Positions 28,157 through 37,280 of a stretch of 64,000 nucleotides of DNA are shown here, in pieces. A program made the translations under genes and the position numbers. The stretch covers positions 124,001 to 188,000 of the forward strand of contig NZ_JAAILI010000008.1 of the NCBI RefSeq assembly GCF_012650175.1. The letters are read 5' to 3'. Below the pieces are notes generated by a model that did not search any database, had not been told where the DNA came from, and saw only the letters and a program-made list of their open reading frames with translations. Numbering within the stretch: the first letter of the stretch is position 1; each line of letters opens with the position of its first letter. This DNA comes from Sphingomonas sp. S2M10. Its GTDB lineage: Bacteria; Pseudomonadota; Alphaproteobacteria; Sphingomonadales; Sphingomonadaceae.

Positions 28157-28869
28157 CCCGCCCCGCAGGTGCCGAGCCGATAGCCGATCCCGGCGCGGGT
28201 CTCGATCACGTCCTCCGCGCCGATCCGCGCAAACTTGCCCCGCAGGTTGCGGATATGGCTGTCTATCGTGCGATCGGTGATGGCAAAGCCCGGCCCGTGG
28301 AGCCGATCGATGATCGCGTCGCGGCTGAACACCTTGGACGGCATCGCCGCCAGCGTCCGCAGGATGCCGAACTCGGTGACGGTCAGCGGCACCGCCTCCC
28401 CTGCCCAGCTCGCCTGCCAGCCATCGGGATCGAGCGTCAGGCGTCCGTGCTGGAGCGGGCCCGCCGCCGCGGCAACGTCCGGTGGGCGGCTGCCCACCCG
28501 CCGCAGGATCGCCATCACCCGCGCCACCACCTCACGCGGCGAGAAGGGCTTCACGACATAATCGTCCGCGCCGAGCTCGATGCCGAGGACGCGATCGATC
28601 TCGTCGTCCCGGCTCGACAGGAACAGGATCGGCAGATCGCCACCGGCGCGCAGCCGCCGGCAGACCTCGATCCCGTCCATGCGCGGCATGTTGATGTCGA
28701 GCACGATCAGGTCCGGCGCATGCGACGCGACGGCGGCCAGCGCCGCCTCGCCATCCTCGGCCTCGATCGCATCAAGCCCGACCTTGGCCAGTGCGAACAC
28801 CAGCAGCTGGCGGATGTGCGGATCATCGTCCGCGACCAGGATCGTACGGGGCATGGGGCACTGGATCAT
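28153..28869 (-). CDS. OmpR-family response regulator
   Basis: A 238-aa regulator. The receiver domain has acidic pocket D14/D15, phospho-acceptor D58 in VLDINMP and K107 in VKPFS; a C-terminal winged helix follows, with TDRTIDSHIRNLRGKF recognition region. The start at 28869 is chosen because GGGGGAGG lies eight bases upstream; an internal Met (MPRTIL) at 28854 has no such site. It lies 17 bp after the DUF4173 gene and overlaps the kinase gene by four bases. Confidence 0.93.
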   Translation of the reverse strand: MIQCPMPRTILVADDDPHIRQLLVFALAKVGLDAIEAEDGEAALAAVASHAPDLIVLDINMPRMDGIEVCRRLRAGGDLPILFLSSRDDEIDRVLGIELGADDYVVKPFSPREVVARVMAILRRVGSRPPDVAAAAGPLQHGRLTLDPDGWQASWAGEAVPLTVTEFGILRTLAAMPSKVFSRDAIIDRLHGPGFAITDRTIDSHIRNLRGKFARIGAEDVIETRAGIGYRLGTCGAG

Positions 28870-28886
28870 GGCGCGCGCCTCCCCCG

Positions 28887-30365
28887 TCAAGATTGGATTG
28901 GCGACGGGATGATGCTGCCGTTGCACCAGTGCCGGCTGTAATTGGCAGGCAGCGGCCGCGGCGCCCCCGGTCCGACGATCCCCCGAGCCGCCGCCAGGCG
29001 GCGCGCGCCATGCCATGTCCAGTACCGCCCATCCGCCTGCCGCGTCGCGAGATCGCGGAGGAGATCGGCCCGCACATAGCGCACGCGGTCCAGCGTCTCG
29101 GCGTCCATCGGCCGGTGTTCCAGCGCGATCAGCGGCAGCAGGGCGCTGTCCCCGCCCCTGTGCAGGTAGCAGAGGTCGATCGTCGCCGGGTCGGCGGCCT
29201 GCACGTTCCAGCGGGCCGCAATCGCTTCGATGTCGACGAAGCAGCAGGCGGTCAGCACGACACCGGCAGCCAGCGCGTTGCAGTTGATCAGCCACCGCGC
29301 ACTGCGCCCGCGGAGGATGCGCCAGCAGATCAGCACCAGGCCGAGCGCGACCAGCGCCATCCACAGCAGCGCGGCGATCCGCCACGAGGTGAGCATCGAT
29401 TCCTGGATATACTGCACCGTCCGCAGGGCGCTGGAGGCAACGAGCACCAGGTTCTGCGCCACCCACAGGGCTACCAGCCGTCGCGCCCAGGGATCGCGCT
29501 CGCTCGCACTGCCCGGCCGCAGCATAGCCAGCGCCATCGCGCCGGCGATCAGGGCCGTGACGATCAGCGGATAGGCGCCGCGATGCACATATTCCGTGCG
29601 GGTCATGCCATCCGGCAGCGCGCCTCCGCCCCACAGAAAGGCGATGTCGAGGGCGTTCTGCACCGCGAAGATCAGGTTGAAGAGCGCCAGGGCGATCAGC
29701 ACCGACGGCAACGACGTGCCGGGAAGGATCGGCTCCAGATCCGGCACGCGTCGTGCGACGCGCAGCGCGAGCGTGCCGGGACGCAGCATCGGCCAGACGC
29801 AGCAGGCAACGAAGGTCCAGAGCGCGAGCTGCCACAGGCTGGGCAGCTGGATGGAGGCGAAGGCATGCGCGATCAGCGGGTTCGCTGTCGCGAAGAGGAT
29901 CAGGAAGACGATGCCGCCGAGCAGAGGCAGGGCCAGCGTGGTCGCGAGCAGGCGCGGAGAAGCGCCTACACCGCGTCGCTGCCCGGCGACGCGGTGCAGG
30001 TCGGTGAACGGCCGCAGGGCGCCGGTAGTGCCGTGGAGGAACAGGCGAACACCCCAATGCCAGGCATCGTCGAAACGTCCGACCCTGGGCGCCAGCGCGG
30101 CGAAGGCGATCGCGCACCAGAACATCGACCAGGCCAGCACCCCTGGCTCGTCGAACAGCGATGCCGCGAAAAGCGCCGTCAGCGCGAGCCCAGGCCAGGC
30201 GGATCGCGCCCTGCCGATATCCGGTCGGGTGGCGATGATGGCGAGCAGCCAGGCGCCGGCGAACACGCCGACTCCTGCCCCTCTGAAGCTGTCGACGAAA
30301 AGCCTGTCGAACAGGATGATCAGGGCCAAGGCGGCACCGGCCTTGCGGACGAAACTGAAGCGCAC
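28887..30365 (-). CDS. DUF4173 polytopic membrane protein
   Basis: A 492-aa inner-membrane protein with about ten hydrophobic segments, matching DUF4173 (DUF4153-like) by its layout, its YVHRGAYPLIVTALIAG segment and a soluble C-terminal tail (about 390-492). It starts with GTG 30365 after GAGGGAG. It is the first gene of the operon with the response regulator and kinase, so it may be the sensed or controlled membrane component; biochemical function is unknown. Base composition is host-like, unlike the NTPase gene on the same island. Confidence 0.85.
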   Translation of the reverse strand: MRFSFVRKAGAALALIILFDRLFVDSFRGAGVGVFAGAWLLAIIATRPDIGRARSAWPGLALTALFAASLFDEPGVLAWSMFWCAIAFAALAPRVGRFDDAWHWGVRLFLHGTTGALRPFTDLHRVAGQRRGVGASPRLLATTLALPLLGGIVFLILFATANPLIAHAFASIQLPSLWQLALWTFVACCVWPMLRPGTLALRVARRVPDLEPILPGTSLPSVLIALALFNLIFAVQNALDIAFLWGGGALPDGMTRTEYVHRGAYPLIVTALIAGAMALAMLRPGSASERDPWARRLVALWVAQNLVLVASSALRTVQYIQESMLTSWRIAALLWMALVALGLVLICWRILRGRSARWLINCNALAAGVVLTACCFVDIEAIAARWNVQAADPATIDLCYLHRGGDSALLPLIALEHRPMDAETLDRVRYVRADLLRDLATRQADGRYWTWHGARRLAAARGIVGPGAPRPLPANYSRHWCNGSIIPSPIQS

Positions 30366-31095
30366 GTGTTGCTCCCTCTTGCTCAGGAGCAGCGTGGATA
30401 TGCGACGCTAATCCATCGCTTGCGCTGGCGCTGAGGAAATTCATGGGAGTGCCTGTGCAGGAGCGGTGCAGATTGCTGCCTTCGCTACCGTCGCGGCTGA
30501 GACCGTTTAGCGCAAAGCGATTAGATTGTTGGCCGCATATCACTGGCCGGGCCCAGTAAAACATTTCTCCTTTTTGCTTGAATTTGCATCGCTGCTGACA
30601 GATTCACCATCTCTCGGAGCGCTATTGGCCCAACGCGAACCTGAAATCGTCGGCTAGCTGGGAATCGAACCCGGCAAGACTTTCCCGATGACGGTACTTC
30701 GCACGGTACCGACACTGACGGCATCAGCTTAGATGCTTGAATTATCCGTCGTTTCTCGGCGCAATTCGATCCCTGCAACCGGCACCATTTCCCGGTCCCA
30801 GGAAATCCCATGCGCCAAACGGGCCCCGAGCGCTTCAACTGGCGAATTTCCGCAACCGTGGCGCCATCGCCGGGCACCTGTTTCGCCCGCTGCCGCTTCG
30901 AGCCATAGAGCGGAAGCTGGCTGACCCCGTCGCCAGCTATTCTCAAGATCAGGATACACGCCATTCAGACGTCTAGGGACGGCTCGCTCGACGAACCGTC
31001 GGCCCCCGAGCAGGTCTAATCGATTCGTTGATGGGGCACCCGCCCGACGCATTGTATCGGTCAAGCTTCCGAAGACTGGAAGAGTAGGTCCGAGT
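30366..31095. other. Non-coding island end and right junction
   Basis: 730 bp without a convincing gene. It must carry the promoter of the DUF4173 operon (minus strand), the right-end arm repeats (30690-30725), attR (30765-30788) and the promoter of the LysM gene. A 13-bp T-arm-like sequence on the minus strand (ggaatcgaacccg, about 30661) resembles a tRNA 3' end but no cloverleaf can be built. Confidence 0.6.
30765..30788. other. Right attachment site (attR), tRNA-Thr 3' end copy
   Basis: TTCGATCCCTGCAACCGGCA plus CCAT matches the tRNA-Thr 3' end at 20372-20395 in 23 of 24 positions, in the same orientation. It marks the far end of the island. Confidence 0.8.
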
Positions 31096-32889
31096 ATGTT
31101 GCAAGCAACGGCAGCCACGCGCCCCGGCAACGAAGGGTCTCACAGCGCGCCGGCGCCTTCGACGGCCGATGCAGATACCCATCGCCTCGATCGTCTGATG
31201 GCGAGTGGCTCGCCGCTCGACCGGCTGGTGCCGCCGCCCAGCTACACAGTCCAGCAGGGCGACACGCTGTCCGGCATTGCCGAGCGGTTCGGTACCGACT
31301 GGCAGACGCTGGCACGGATCAACGGGATCAGCCACCCGGATCGCATCGTCACCGGCCAGACGCTGCGCGTGGCGGGAAGCGTCGCCACCGCAGGTACCCA
31401 CAGCGTCCGGAAGGGCGAAACGCTGTCGGGCATCGCGGCGCGCAACGGCACCGCTGTGGCGACACTCGTGCGGATCAACAGGATCGACAATCCGGACCGC
31501 CTCCAGCCCGGGCAAATGCTGCGCCTCGCCGGAGGCGCGGCGGCACCGCTCGCACAACCCCGGGCATCGGACCAGGTCACGCACCGCGCCGACGCCCAGG
31601 CCGGCGCAGGCGCACCGGTACCCCTCGGCAGCGTGTCCGAACGCTATGAAAGCGGCGGCCGCGGCCCGGGTACCGTTTCCAACGGGGCCGGCGATCCGGG
31701 CGGCGTTTCCTATGGCGTCTACCAGCTGTCCTCCAAGGCCGGAACGCTCCAGTCCTTCCTGCGCCACGAAGGGGCGCGCTGGTCGGCGGAGCTGGGCTCG
31801 AACATCGGTACCGAAAGCTTCAACAAGCAATGGCGCGCGATCGCCGCGCGCGACCCGCAGGGCTTCCGTGCCGCGCAGCACGCGTTCATCGAGCGCACCC
31901 ACTATGACCCCGCCGTCAGCAAGGTCCGCGAAGCGACGGGGTTCGACCTGAGCACCCGCCACGTCGCCGTGCAGCAGGCAACCTGGTCGAGTTCGGTCCA
32001 GCACGCCCGCGCGCCCCAGCTACTCGAGGCGGCGATCCGCCGCACCGACCGCGAAGTCGGGCGCGCCTCGCCCGACTATGACCGCGCGCTGGTCTCCAAC
32101 ATCTATGCCGAGCGCACCACCTATCTGCAGGGGCTCGCCGCCAGCGGACGCTACACGCCCGCCGAGGCGAGCCAGCTCCGCTCGATCACGCTGGAGCGCT
32201 ATCCCAACGAGCGGCGTGAGGCGCTCGCCCTGTTCGAACGCCCGGCGCCCGCCAACGCTGGCGCAACAACGCGCGCCGAGGGCAAGGCGGCGGGCGCGCC
32301 GCGCAGCGGGGCAGACTTCGCGACCGTCATCGAGCGCTCGGGCGATGCCCAGGCACGCGCCGATCTTGCGGCGGGCCGCAAGGTCCTCGTCGCGGTGCGG
32401 CATGACTCGCCGCTGCAGGCCGGCGGCGGTCGCGGCGAGTATGACGACACGATCGCGCTGGTCTCGCGCCAGGGAGACGGCAGTTACCGCGCGCAGGTCT
32501 TCCAGGGCAACACCGAGCCGGCGGGCGTCTATGCGGCACGCGGCTATGGTGCCGACGTCGATGGCGACGGCCGCAGAGAACTGGGCCGGCTCGTCGAGGG
32601 CAATTATCGCTACGAACTGCAATCGGGCACCTTCGCCGGCAATCGCTTTTTCCGCGCGACCCAAACCCAGACCGCGCTGCGCGACAGCAACCATGACGGT
32701 CGCTTCACCGGCGCCGACACGGTCGACCGTCGCGGCGCCGGCCGCTCGATGCTGATCCACCAGGGCGGCAACGGCGGGACCGGTTCTGCCGGCTGCCAGA
32801 CGTTGCGGCCGAGCGACTTCAACGCGCTGCTGGCCGGCCTTGGCCGGCAGTCGTCGTTTAGCTATGTGCTGGTGAACGCCAGCCAGTAA
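31096..32889 (+). CDS. LysM protein with lysozyme-like and L,D-transpeptidase-like regions
   Basis: A 597-aa probable peptidoglycan-active protein. Two LysM domains (about 49-92 and 100-143, each YTVQQGDTLSGIA-like) bind the wall. Residues about 178-375 (YESGGRGPGTVSNG, GGVSYGVYQLSS) match the lysozyme/chitosanase-like domain found in VgrG-related and phage tail-tip hydrolases. The C-terminal part (about 400-597) carries a Ca-binding-like DVDGDGRRELG loop and ends with IHQGGNGGTGSAGCQTL, resembling the His and Ser-x-Gly-Cys active site of YkuD-type enzymes. There is no signal peptide, so it may be cytoplasmic until lysis or secreted by a specialised route. A lipoprotein gene follows after nine bases. 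Exact reaction is not established. Confidence 0.8.
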   Translation: MLQATAATRPGNEGSHSAPAPSTADADTHRLDRLMASGSPLDRLVPPPSYTVQQGDTLSGIAERFGTDWQTLARINGISHPDRIVTGQTLRVAGSVATAGTHSVRKGETLSGIAARNGTAVATLVRINRIDNPDRLQPGQMLRLAGGAAAPLAQPRASDQVTHRADAQAGAGAPVPLGSVSERYESGGRGPGTVSNGAGDPGGVSYGVYQLSSKAGTLQSFLRHEGARWSAELGSNIGTESFNKQWRAIAARDPQGFRAAQHAFIERTHYDPAVSKVREATGFDLSTRHVAVQQATWSSSVQHARAPQLLEAAIRRTDREVGRASPDYDRALVSNIYAERTTYLQGLAASGRYTPAEASQLRSITLERYPNERREALALFERPAPANAGATTRAEGKAAGAPRSGADFATVIERSGDAQARADLAAGRKVLVAVRHDSPLQAGGGRGEYDDTIALVSRQGDGSYRAQVFQGNTEPAGVYAARGYGADVDGDGRRELGRLVEGNYRYELQSGTFAGNRFFRATQTQTALRDSNHDGRFTGADTVDRRGAGRSMLIHQGGNGGTGSAGCQTLRPSDFNALLAGLGRQSSFSYVLVNASQ

Positions 32890-32898
32890 GGATCCCGC

Positions 32899-33513
32899 AT
32901 GCGTTTCGTCTTCGCTCCCCTGCTGTTGCTATCGGCATGCGGCGCGGCGAACGGCGACGGTGCCGGAGAGCGCCAGCCGTCCGCCGCCGCAGCCGCCAAC
33001 GCAGCCCAGCCGGCGGCAGCAGCGTCGACCTCCACCCTGCCGGCCGCCGCGGACTGCGGTCCGGGCGCGCCCGAAAGCCCGTGCCAGATCGTCGGCAGAT
33101 GGCGAGTGGTCAACGTGTACAACCCCGGCAATCAGGACCCAGTTGAGGACGAAATGGGGATGGTGGGGTCGAGCTTCACCGTCACCGACAATGGGGACGC
33201 GTCGGGCGCGATCCGCTGGGATGGGCCGGACAATGGCCAGTTCGACCATAGCGACGTCTGCACCGGCCCCTATCTGAGCCCCGTCGCCACCCCGCGGCCC
33301 GCTGCCGCGCGGGCAACCCTGGCGGCGGCGCTGAAGGCCTGGGGTGTCGCCGGGGACGCCGGCAAGGCCCGGCATCTCGGCTGCGACGAGGGGCATTGGG
33401 CGGTGCCGAGCGATCCCAGCGGCAAATGGTTCGGCCTGGTGCTGCCGATGGGACCCCAGATGGCGTTCGAATGGTTCGACAAGCGGATGGTGCTGGCCAC
33501 GCGCATCGACTGA
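32899..33513 (+). CDS. Small lipoprotein, function unknown
   Basis: A 204-aa protein with a lipoprotein signal (LLLLSAC, lipidated Cys14), an Ala/Pro-rich linker to about residue 50, then a compact domain with four further cysteines (DCGPGAPESPC, DVC, LGC) that could pair in the periplasm. I do not recognise the family. It lies nine bases after the LysM hydrolase gene, so the two are probably co-transcribed. A periplasmic inhibitor or immunity partner of that enzyme is a reasonable but untested guess. Confidence 0.75.
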   Translation: MRFVFAPLLLLSACGAANGDGAGERQPSAAAAANAAQPAAAASTSTLPAAADCGPGAPESPCQIVGRWRVVNVYNPGNQDPVEDEMGMVGSSFTVTDNGDASGAIRWDGPDNGQFDHSDVCTGPYLSPVATPRPAAARATLAAALKAWGVAGDAGKARHLGCDEGHWAVPSDPSGKWFGLVLPMGPQMAFEWFDKRMVLATRID

Positions 33514-33616
33514 CGCGGGAGAACGACACGTGCCGGCAGACCGCCGGCCTCCCGAAGCGGCCGCAGCCGGTCATATCCTATTCGTCCCCAATCGCTACCA
33601 ACCGTCCCGGCGAAAT

Positions 33617-33641
33617 GGAACGGTTTCCCTCCCGAAACGTT
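33617..33641 (+). promoter_or_regulatory. EcfG-type promoter (GGAAC-N16-CGTT)
   Basis: GGAAC at 33617-33621 and CGTT at 33638-33641 with exactly 16 bp between match the consensus recognised by alphaproteobacterial EcfG general-stress sigma factors. It lies 28 bp before the sigma gene, implying autoregulation. Confidence 0.85.
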
Positions 33642-33669
33642 TTTCGGGGACAGGATAAAGGGGACAACC

Positions 33670-34332
33670 ATGCAAAACGCTGATGCGCGCGGTTCCGGCA
33701 CGACCGCGCTTACCGATGAAGCATTCAAGGATCAGCTGCAGAAGGTCATCCCCCACCTCCGCGCCTTTGGACGGGGCCTCAGCGGCAATCGCGATACCAC
33801 GGACGATCTCGTCCAGGAAACGATGCTAAAGGCTTGGACCGCGCGAAGCCGGTTTCAGGCCGGCACGAACTTCAAGGCTTGGACCTTCACCATCCTGCGG
33901 AACATCTATTTCAGCCAGACGCGCCGGAAGCGCTTCGTAGGAGAGTGGAACGACGTCGTTGCGGATCGCGTCCTCGCCGCGCCGGCCAGCCAGGACAAGA
34001 CGGTAGAGCTTCGCGACCTGATGCGGGCGCTCGAGCAGCTCTCCCTCGATCAGCGAGAGGCGATCATATTGGTCGCTGCGGCGGGCATGTCCTATGAAGA
34101 AGTGGCCGAGGTTACCGGCGTCATGCTGGGCACAGTAAAAAGCCGTGTGTCGCGCGCGCGCGCTGCGCTGGAGACTCTGATGCGCGAAGGCGTTCTCAAG
34201 ACCAAGCGGCATGACTTTGACAGCAGCGAGGGGGCGGTGATCAGCCTTCTCGCGTCGCTGAATGCCGTTCAGGCGCGCTATGCTCCCGAGGCGCGCGCAG
34301 CAGAGGTTGTGCAGCTTCCGATCGCGGCCTGA
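33670..34332 (+). CDS. ecfG: ECF sigma factor, EcfG-like (general stress response)
   Basis: A 220-aa ECF sigma-70 factor. Region 2 includes DTTDDLVQETMLKAW and FKAWTFTILRNIYFSQTRR; region 4 is LSLDQREAIILVAAAGMSYEEVAEVTGVMLGTVKSRVSRAR. A long acidic/hydrophobic tail (about 180-220) follows. The EcfG-type promoter upstream supports assignment to the EcfG (ECF15) group. AAGGGGAC lies six bases before the ATG. Normally ecfG sits with nepR and phyR; neither is here, so this may be a secondary paralogue. It converges with the next minus-strand gene, ends 21 bp apart. Confidence 0.88.
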   Translation: MQNADARGSGTTALTDEAFKDQLQKVIPHLRAFGRGLSGNRDTTDDLVQETMLKAWTARSRFQAGTNFKAWTFTILRNIYFSQTRRKRFVGEWNDVVADRVLAAPASQDKTVELRDLMRALEQLSLDQREAIILVAAAGMSYEEVAEVTGVMLGTVKSRVSRARAALETLMREGVLKTKRHDFDSSEGAVISLLASLNAVQARYAPEARAAEVVQLPIAA

Positions 34333-34353
34333 CGGAAGGAGCCCCCTCGGTCT

Positions 34354-36171
34354 TCACGTTTCGAAGCGGCCAGGCTGGGATAGCGGCTTCGTCAACGGCG
34401 CGGATCGCGCTGTTCGCCCCTGCTTTGATCCGGCCAGGGGCAACACCGCTCCGTCCGGTAGAATCACGCTAGGCCTTTCCAGGATATCCAGTAAGTCCGC
34501 AGCGGATATCTGGTCCGCATCTGACGAGTTCCGCGCGTCCTGGATCGCGCGACTGATCGCGTCAGCCATCCCGGCGCACTCCACAAGTCCTTGCACAAAA
34601 GGACGATTGCCCAGCAGAAAAGGTAACGCGCATAGATGCACGTGTTCGAACAACGGGTCCTGCTCGCGCATCGTCAGGTCGCATGTCGGATTGAGGCCGC
34701 TGCTCCACGCTTGATCGGCCTCGATGGCGCTGGCGCAGAGCTGAAGGCGAAGAGTAGGAAACGGAAAATGGTTCAGCGCGGCCGTTCGGTGTCCGCGGGC
34801 GTCGAGCAGTTCGTCGAACGGTCCGGTCCAATTCGGAGAACGCACCAGGCACGTGCCATCCTCCTGCGGTGAGAGGTCATAGGTGTCGCCCAGCGCGCGC
34901 GCATCGAGGTGGCCGGCGTCATGCAACGCGAGTAGCCGTTCGATGGAAAGGTGCGGAACGGCTGCATAATTGTCGGTGAACACGCGCTTCAAACCCCGGT
35001 GAAAGCGGGCGAGCTCTTCCTTCGACAGCGACGGGATCACCGTCGCGAAGACCTCATGCGCCTTGAGAATCGCGATGCGCCAGAAGGGCGTATCGTGATC
35101 CTTTTGCCAGCGCCGGACGTCGGCCAGATTTTGGCGGGCATGGTCCCAGGCGGTGCTTGCATGCCGTGCGGCGAAGTAGCGGGCCGCGAAGTCGTCCGCC
35201 GTGGCGTTGCCCAGATCGAGACGCGCGGCCCAATCGGGCGCGCCCTTCCTGAGCACCGCGACGAACTGCTCGAAAAGCCTGTCCAGGTCTCCGTCGCCCC
35301 CGCGTAACGTCGCGGCCGCGGTCTCCTGCGTGAACGCCTCCAGTTCGGGAAGGGGATGGGGGAACCAATAGTCCGCTTCCGGCAACACGCCGTGCCGGCT
35401 GAGCAAGGTCGCCTGCCACGGCATTTCGGCCACATAGGCCAATGTGCCACCGCGCAGGACGAATTTGCCCCGTGCCGTAGCAATTGCGGTAACCACGTCG
35501 ATCGCCGACAGGGACGAGCCCAACACACCGAAGCGCTGGGTCTGCTGGGTACTTCCCAATGCCGCGGCGGTCTTCCCGGTTCGCGTGGCCGCCGCCGCCC
35601 CCTCCGTCGCGATCGGGCCATAGCCCGTCGCCAGGATCAGCCGGTCGAACTGGTCCTGCACGATGGTACTCTCAGGACCACGCCAGTCTACCCGGCAGCC
35701 CTTTGGCATCGCTACGACATCCACGACTTCCGCCTGCCGCTGCACCGATACCGGCACCGGGCTGCGCGCTACGGTCATGGCGAACTGATCGGCCAGCCAG
35801 GCACCGATGACAACCCGCGGGAAAAAGGCGCGATCGTCACCCGCGCATGCGTGGATACCCCAGGTCTCAAGCTTGTCCTGCGGCTGCCGCATTGCCCACG
35901 CGTTCAGGCTTTCGATCACTGGTGGGATTTCGATCCCTGCGATGTTCGACAGCGCATGCGGCGCGTTGAGATGCTCGGCATAGGCAAGGCCGGGGCCCGG
36001 AGCATCGCTGTTCTCGAACACCACGATCTCGCGCGCGACCCCGCTGCGGAGCAGGGCGGCAAGCACATAGGTGCCGGTGGCGCCGGCACCGACGATCGCG
36101 ATGCGCTCGCCAAGGTCATGACGATCCTGGATGTGAATACGAAACGCCTCTATTCGCGCAGCGCGCTTCAA
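34354..36171 (-). CDS. FAD/NAD(P)-binding oxidoreductase
   Basis: A flavoprotein of the FAD_NAD_binding_9 type. The dinucleotide motif IVGAGATGTYVLAAL begins about 22 residues from the proposed start; GPGLAYAEH and the second nucleotide segment LILATGYG, then GVLGSSLSAIDVV, complete the fold. The C-terminal 300 residues are characteristic of the large uncharacterised members; substrate is unknown. The open frame runs to 36615 but that would overlap the DUF1543 gene and add 148 residues with no domain, so I chose TTG 36171, the nearest start codon before the FAD motif. This start is weakly supported (no good ribosome site). Confidence 0.75.
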   Translation of the reverse strand: MKRAARIEAFRIHIQDRHDLGERIAIVGAGATGTYVLAALLRSGVAREIVVFENSDAPGPGLAYAEHLNAPHALSNIAGIEIPPVIESLNAWAMRQPQDKLETWGIHACAGDDRAFFPRVVIGAWLADQFAMTVARSPVPVSVQRQAEVVDVVAMPKGCRVDWRGPESTIVQDQFDRLILATGYGPIATEGAAAATRTGKTAAALGSTQQTQRFGVLGSSLSAIDVVTAIATARGKFVLRGGTLAYVAEMPWQATLLSRHGVLPEADYWFPHPLPELEAFTQETAAATLRGGDGDLDRLFEQFVAVLRKGAPDWAARLDLGNATADDFAARYFAARHASTAWDHARQNLADVRRWQKDHDTPFWRIAILKAHEVFATVIPSLSKEELARFHRGLKRVFTDNYAAVPHLSIERLLALHDAGHLDARALGDTYDLSPQEDGTCLVRSPNWTGPFDELLDARGHRTAALNHFPFPTLRLQLCASAIEADQAWSSGLNPTCDLTMREQDPLFEHVHLCALPFLLGNRPFVQGLVECAGMADAISRAIQDARNSSDADQISAADLLDILERPSVILPDGAVLPLAGSKQGRTARSAPLTKPLSQPGRFET

Positions 36172-36263
36172 AGGAGTGCTGGAACGCTGCCCACCAGTGG
36201 GAGGTTCCTGCAACGGCGCGGGCGTTGCGTGCGCAATCGGAACGCAGGCATGAAGGGTACATA

Positions 36264-36776
36264 ATGAAGCTCTACCTCGTGGAAATTGGAGGCATGCGCG
36301 ACGGGAATCTGTTCGAGTGTCACGAGGTTCATGCGCTGGTCGCGTCTTGCGAAGAGCAACTCCTTCTCGAGTGCCAGACCCGATTTGCAGGCGTGATGCG
36401 TGCTGCCCATCTCGACGGATGGACGGAACTGGAGCTCGAGAGCCTGACCGACGAGGGGCCGCGAGACGGACCATCCTTCTTCGTTGCCGAGCTTGGACGC
36501 AATTCGGCGCGCGCGATGCGCGAAGAGCATGACTATCGTTTTTTCTGTGCCGGAAACATGAAGGAAGCGGTGCAGGTTGCGCGCCAGGGTGCACCTGGCT
36601 GGCACGTCGATGCATGTGTCAACCTCGATGATCTTGCCCGGAAATCGGGCTATGCATTGCGCCGCGATCTGTTGGGCGAGGTGCCTGAGCCTCGTTCGCA
36701 GGCACGTTACGTACGTTTGCTGGCACCGCGGCCGCCTGATCGCTGTCTGCCAATGCCTCCTGCCAGCATCGTCTAA
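36264..36776 (+). CDS. DUF1543 domain protein
   Basis: A 170-aa cytoplasmic protein beginning MKLYLVEIGGMRDGNLFECHEVHALVA, the DUF1543 signature, with a second similar half around HDYRFFCAGNMKEAVQVARQ. Such proteins are small, alpha/beta and of unknown function. ATG 36264 is preferred over the upstream ATG 36225 because AAGGG is correctly spaced and homologous sequence begins there. It is divergent from the FAD protein gene, sharing a 92-bp promoter region. Confidence 0.8.
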   Translation: MKLYLVEIGGMRDGNLFECHEVHALVASCEEQLLLECQTRFAGVMRAAHLDGWTELELESLTDEGPRDGPSFFVAELGRNSARAMREEHDYRFFCAGNMKEAVQVARQGAPGWHVDACVNLDDLARKSGYALRRDLLGEVPEPRSQARYVRLLAPRPPDRCLPMPPASIV

Positions 36777-36812
36777 ACCAGCCGGAAGCCCTCAGTCCGC
36801 CTGCAGCATGTG

Positions 36813-37153
36813 TCACGGTTGCGCGCCGCTGCGGGCTATCCTCAGAGGCCTGAGACCAAGCAGCGCCAGTGCGGCGACGAGCGACCCGATCGCCGTTGCC
36901 ATCGCGGCGACCAGCAGGCTCCGAAGTGGCAGGCGCCAACTCAATACGCTGAGCAGCACGGCGCCCGCCAAACCGCCGACATTGGCCCAGACCAACACCC
37001 CAGCCGCCTGCAATGCCGCGGAGCCCATGTCCACGACGATCTTCGGCAACCACTTCAGAATGAAATACAAGTCATGATATGGCAGAAATAGGCGATGGTC
37101 AGAAGCACCGTAGTCCGCGCGAGCGGGCCCGCGAACAGCTCCGTCAAAAAACG
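36813..37153 (-). pseudogene. Frameshifted C-terminal remnant of an MFS (AAHS-like) transporter
   Basis: Two minus-strand frames join into one MFS sequence: LTELFAGPLARTTVLLTIAYFCHIMT (from about 37147) and, after a one-base deletion near 37074, YFILKWLPKIVVDMGSAALQAAGVLVWANVGGLAG and two further membrane helices to the TGA at 36813. This is the C-terminal third of an aromatic-acid:H+ symporter-type MFS protein. The 5' two thirds are missing and a stop lies just upstream of the conserved part. The 37154-37280 stretch holds nothing recognisable. Confidence 0.75.
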
Positions 37154-37280
37154 TTAAAGTGTGAAATGTTTCCTCGCAAGGAATCAACAAAAGCCGTAGC
37201 AGGTGATGCGCCTTTTTGCCGCACCGGGGCAATTGATTGCTCTACTAGCCTGGGCAGCAGTCTCTTAACCCTGTGCCCCT

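Noticed and set aside
30656..30690. tRNA-like T-arm sequence on the minus strand
   Set aside because: Only the T-arm-like 13 bases match; no acceptor, D or anticodon arms can be folded.
30521..30964. 147-codon minus-strand open frame spanning attR
   Set aside because: Crosses the island junction, has no homology that I recognise and no ribosome site.
36172..36615. N-terminal extension of the FAD protein to 36615
   Set aside because: Would overlap the DUF1543 gene and adds no domain before the FAD motif.
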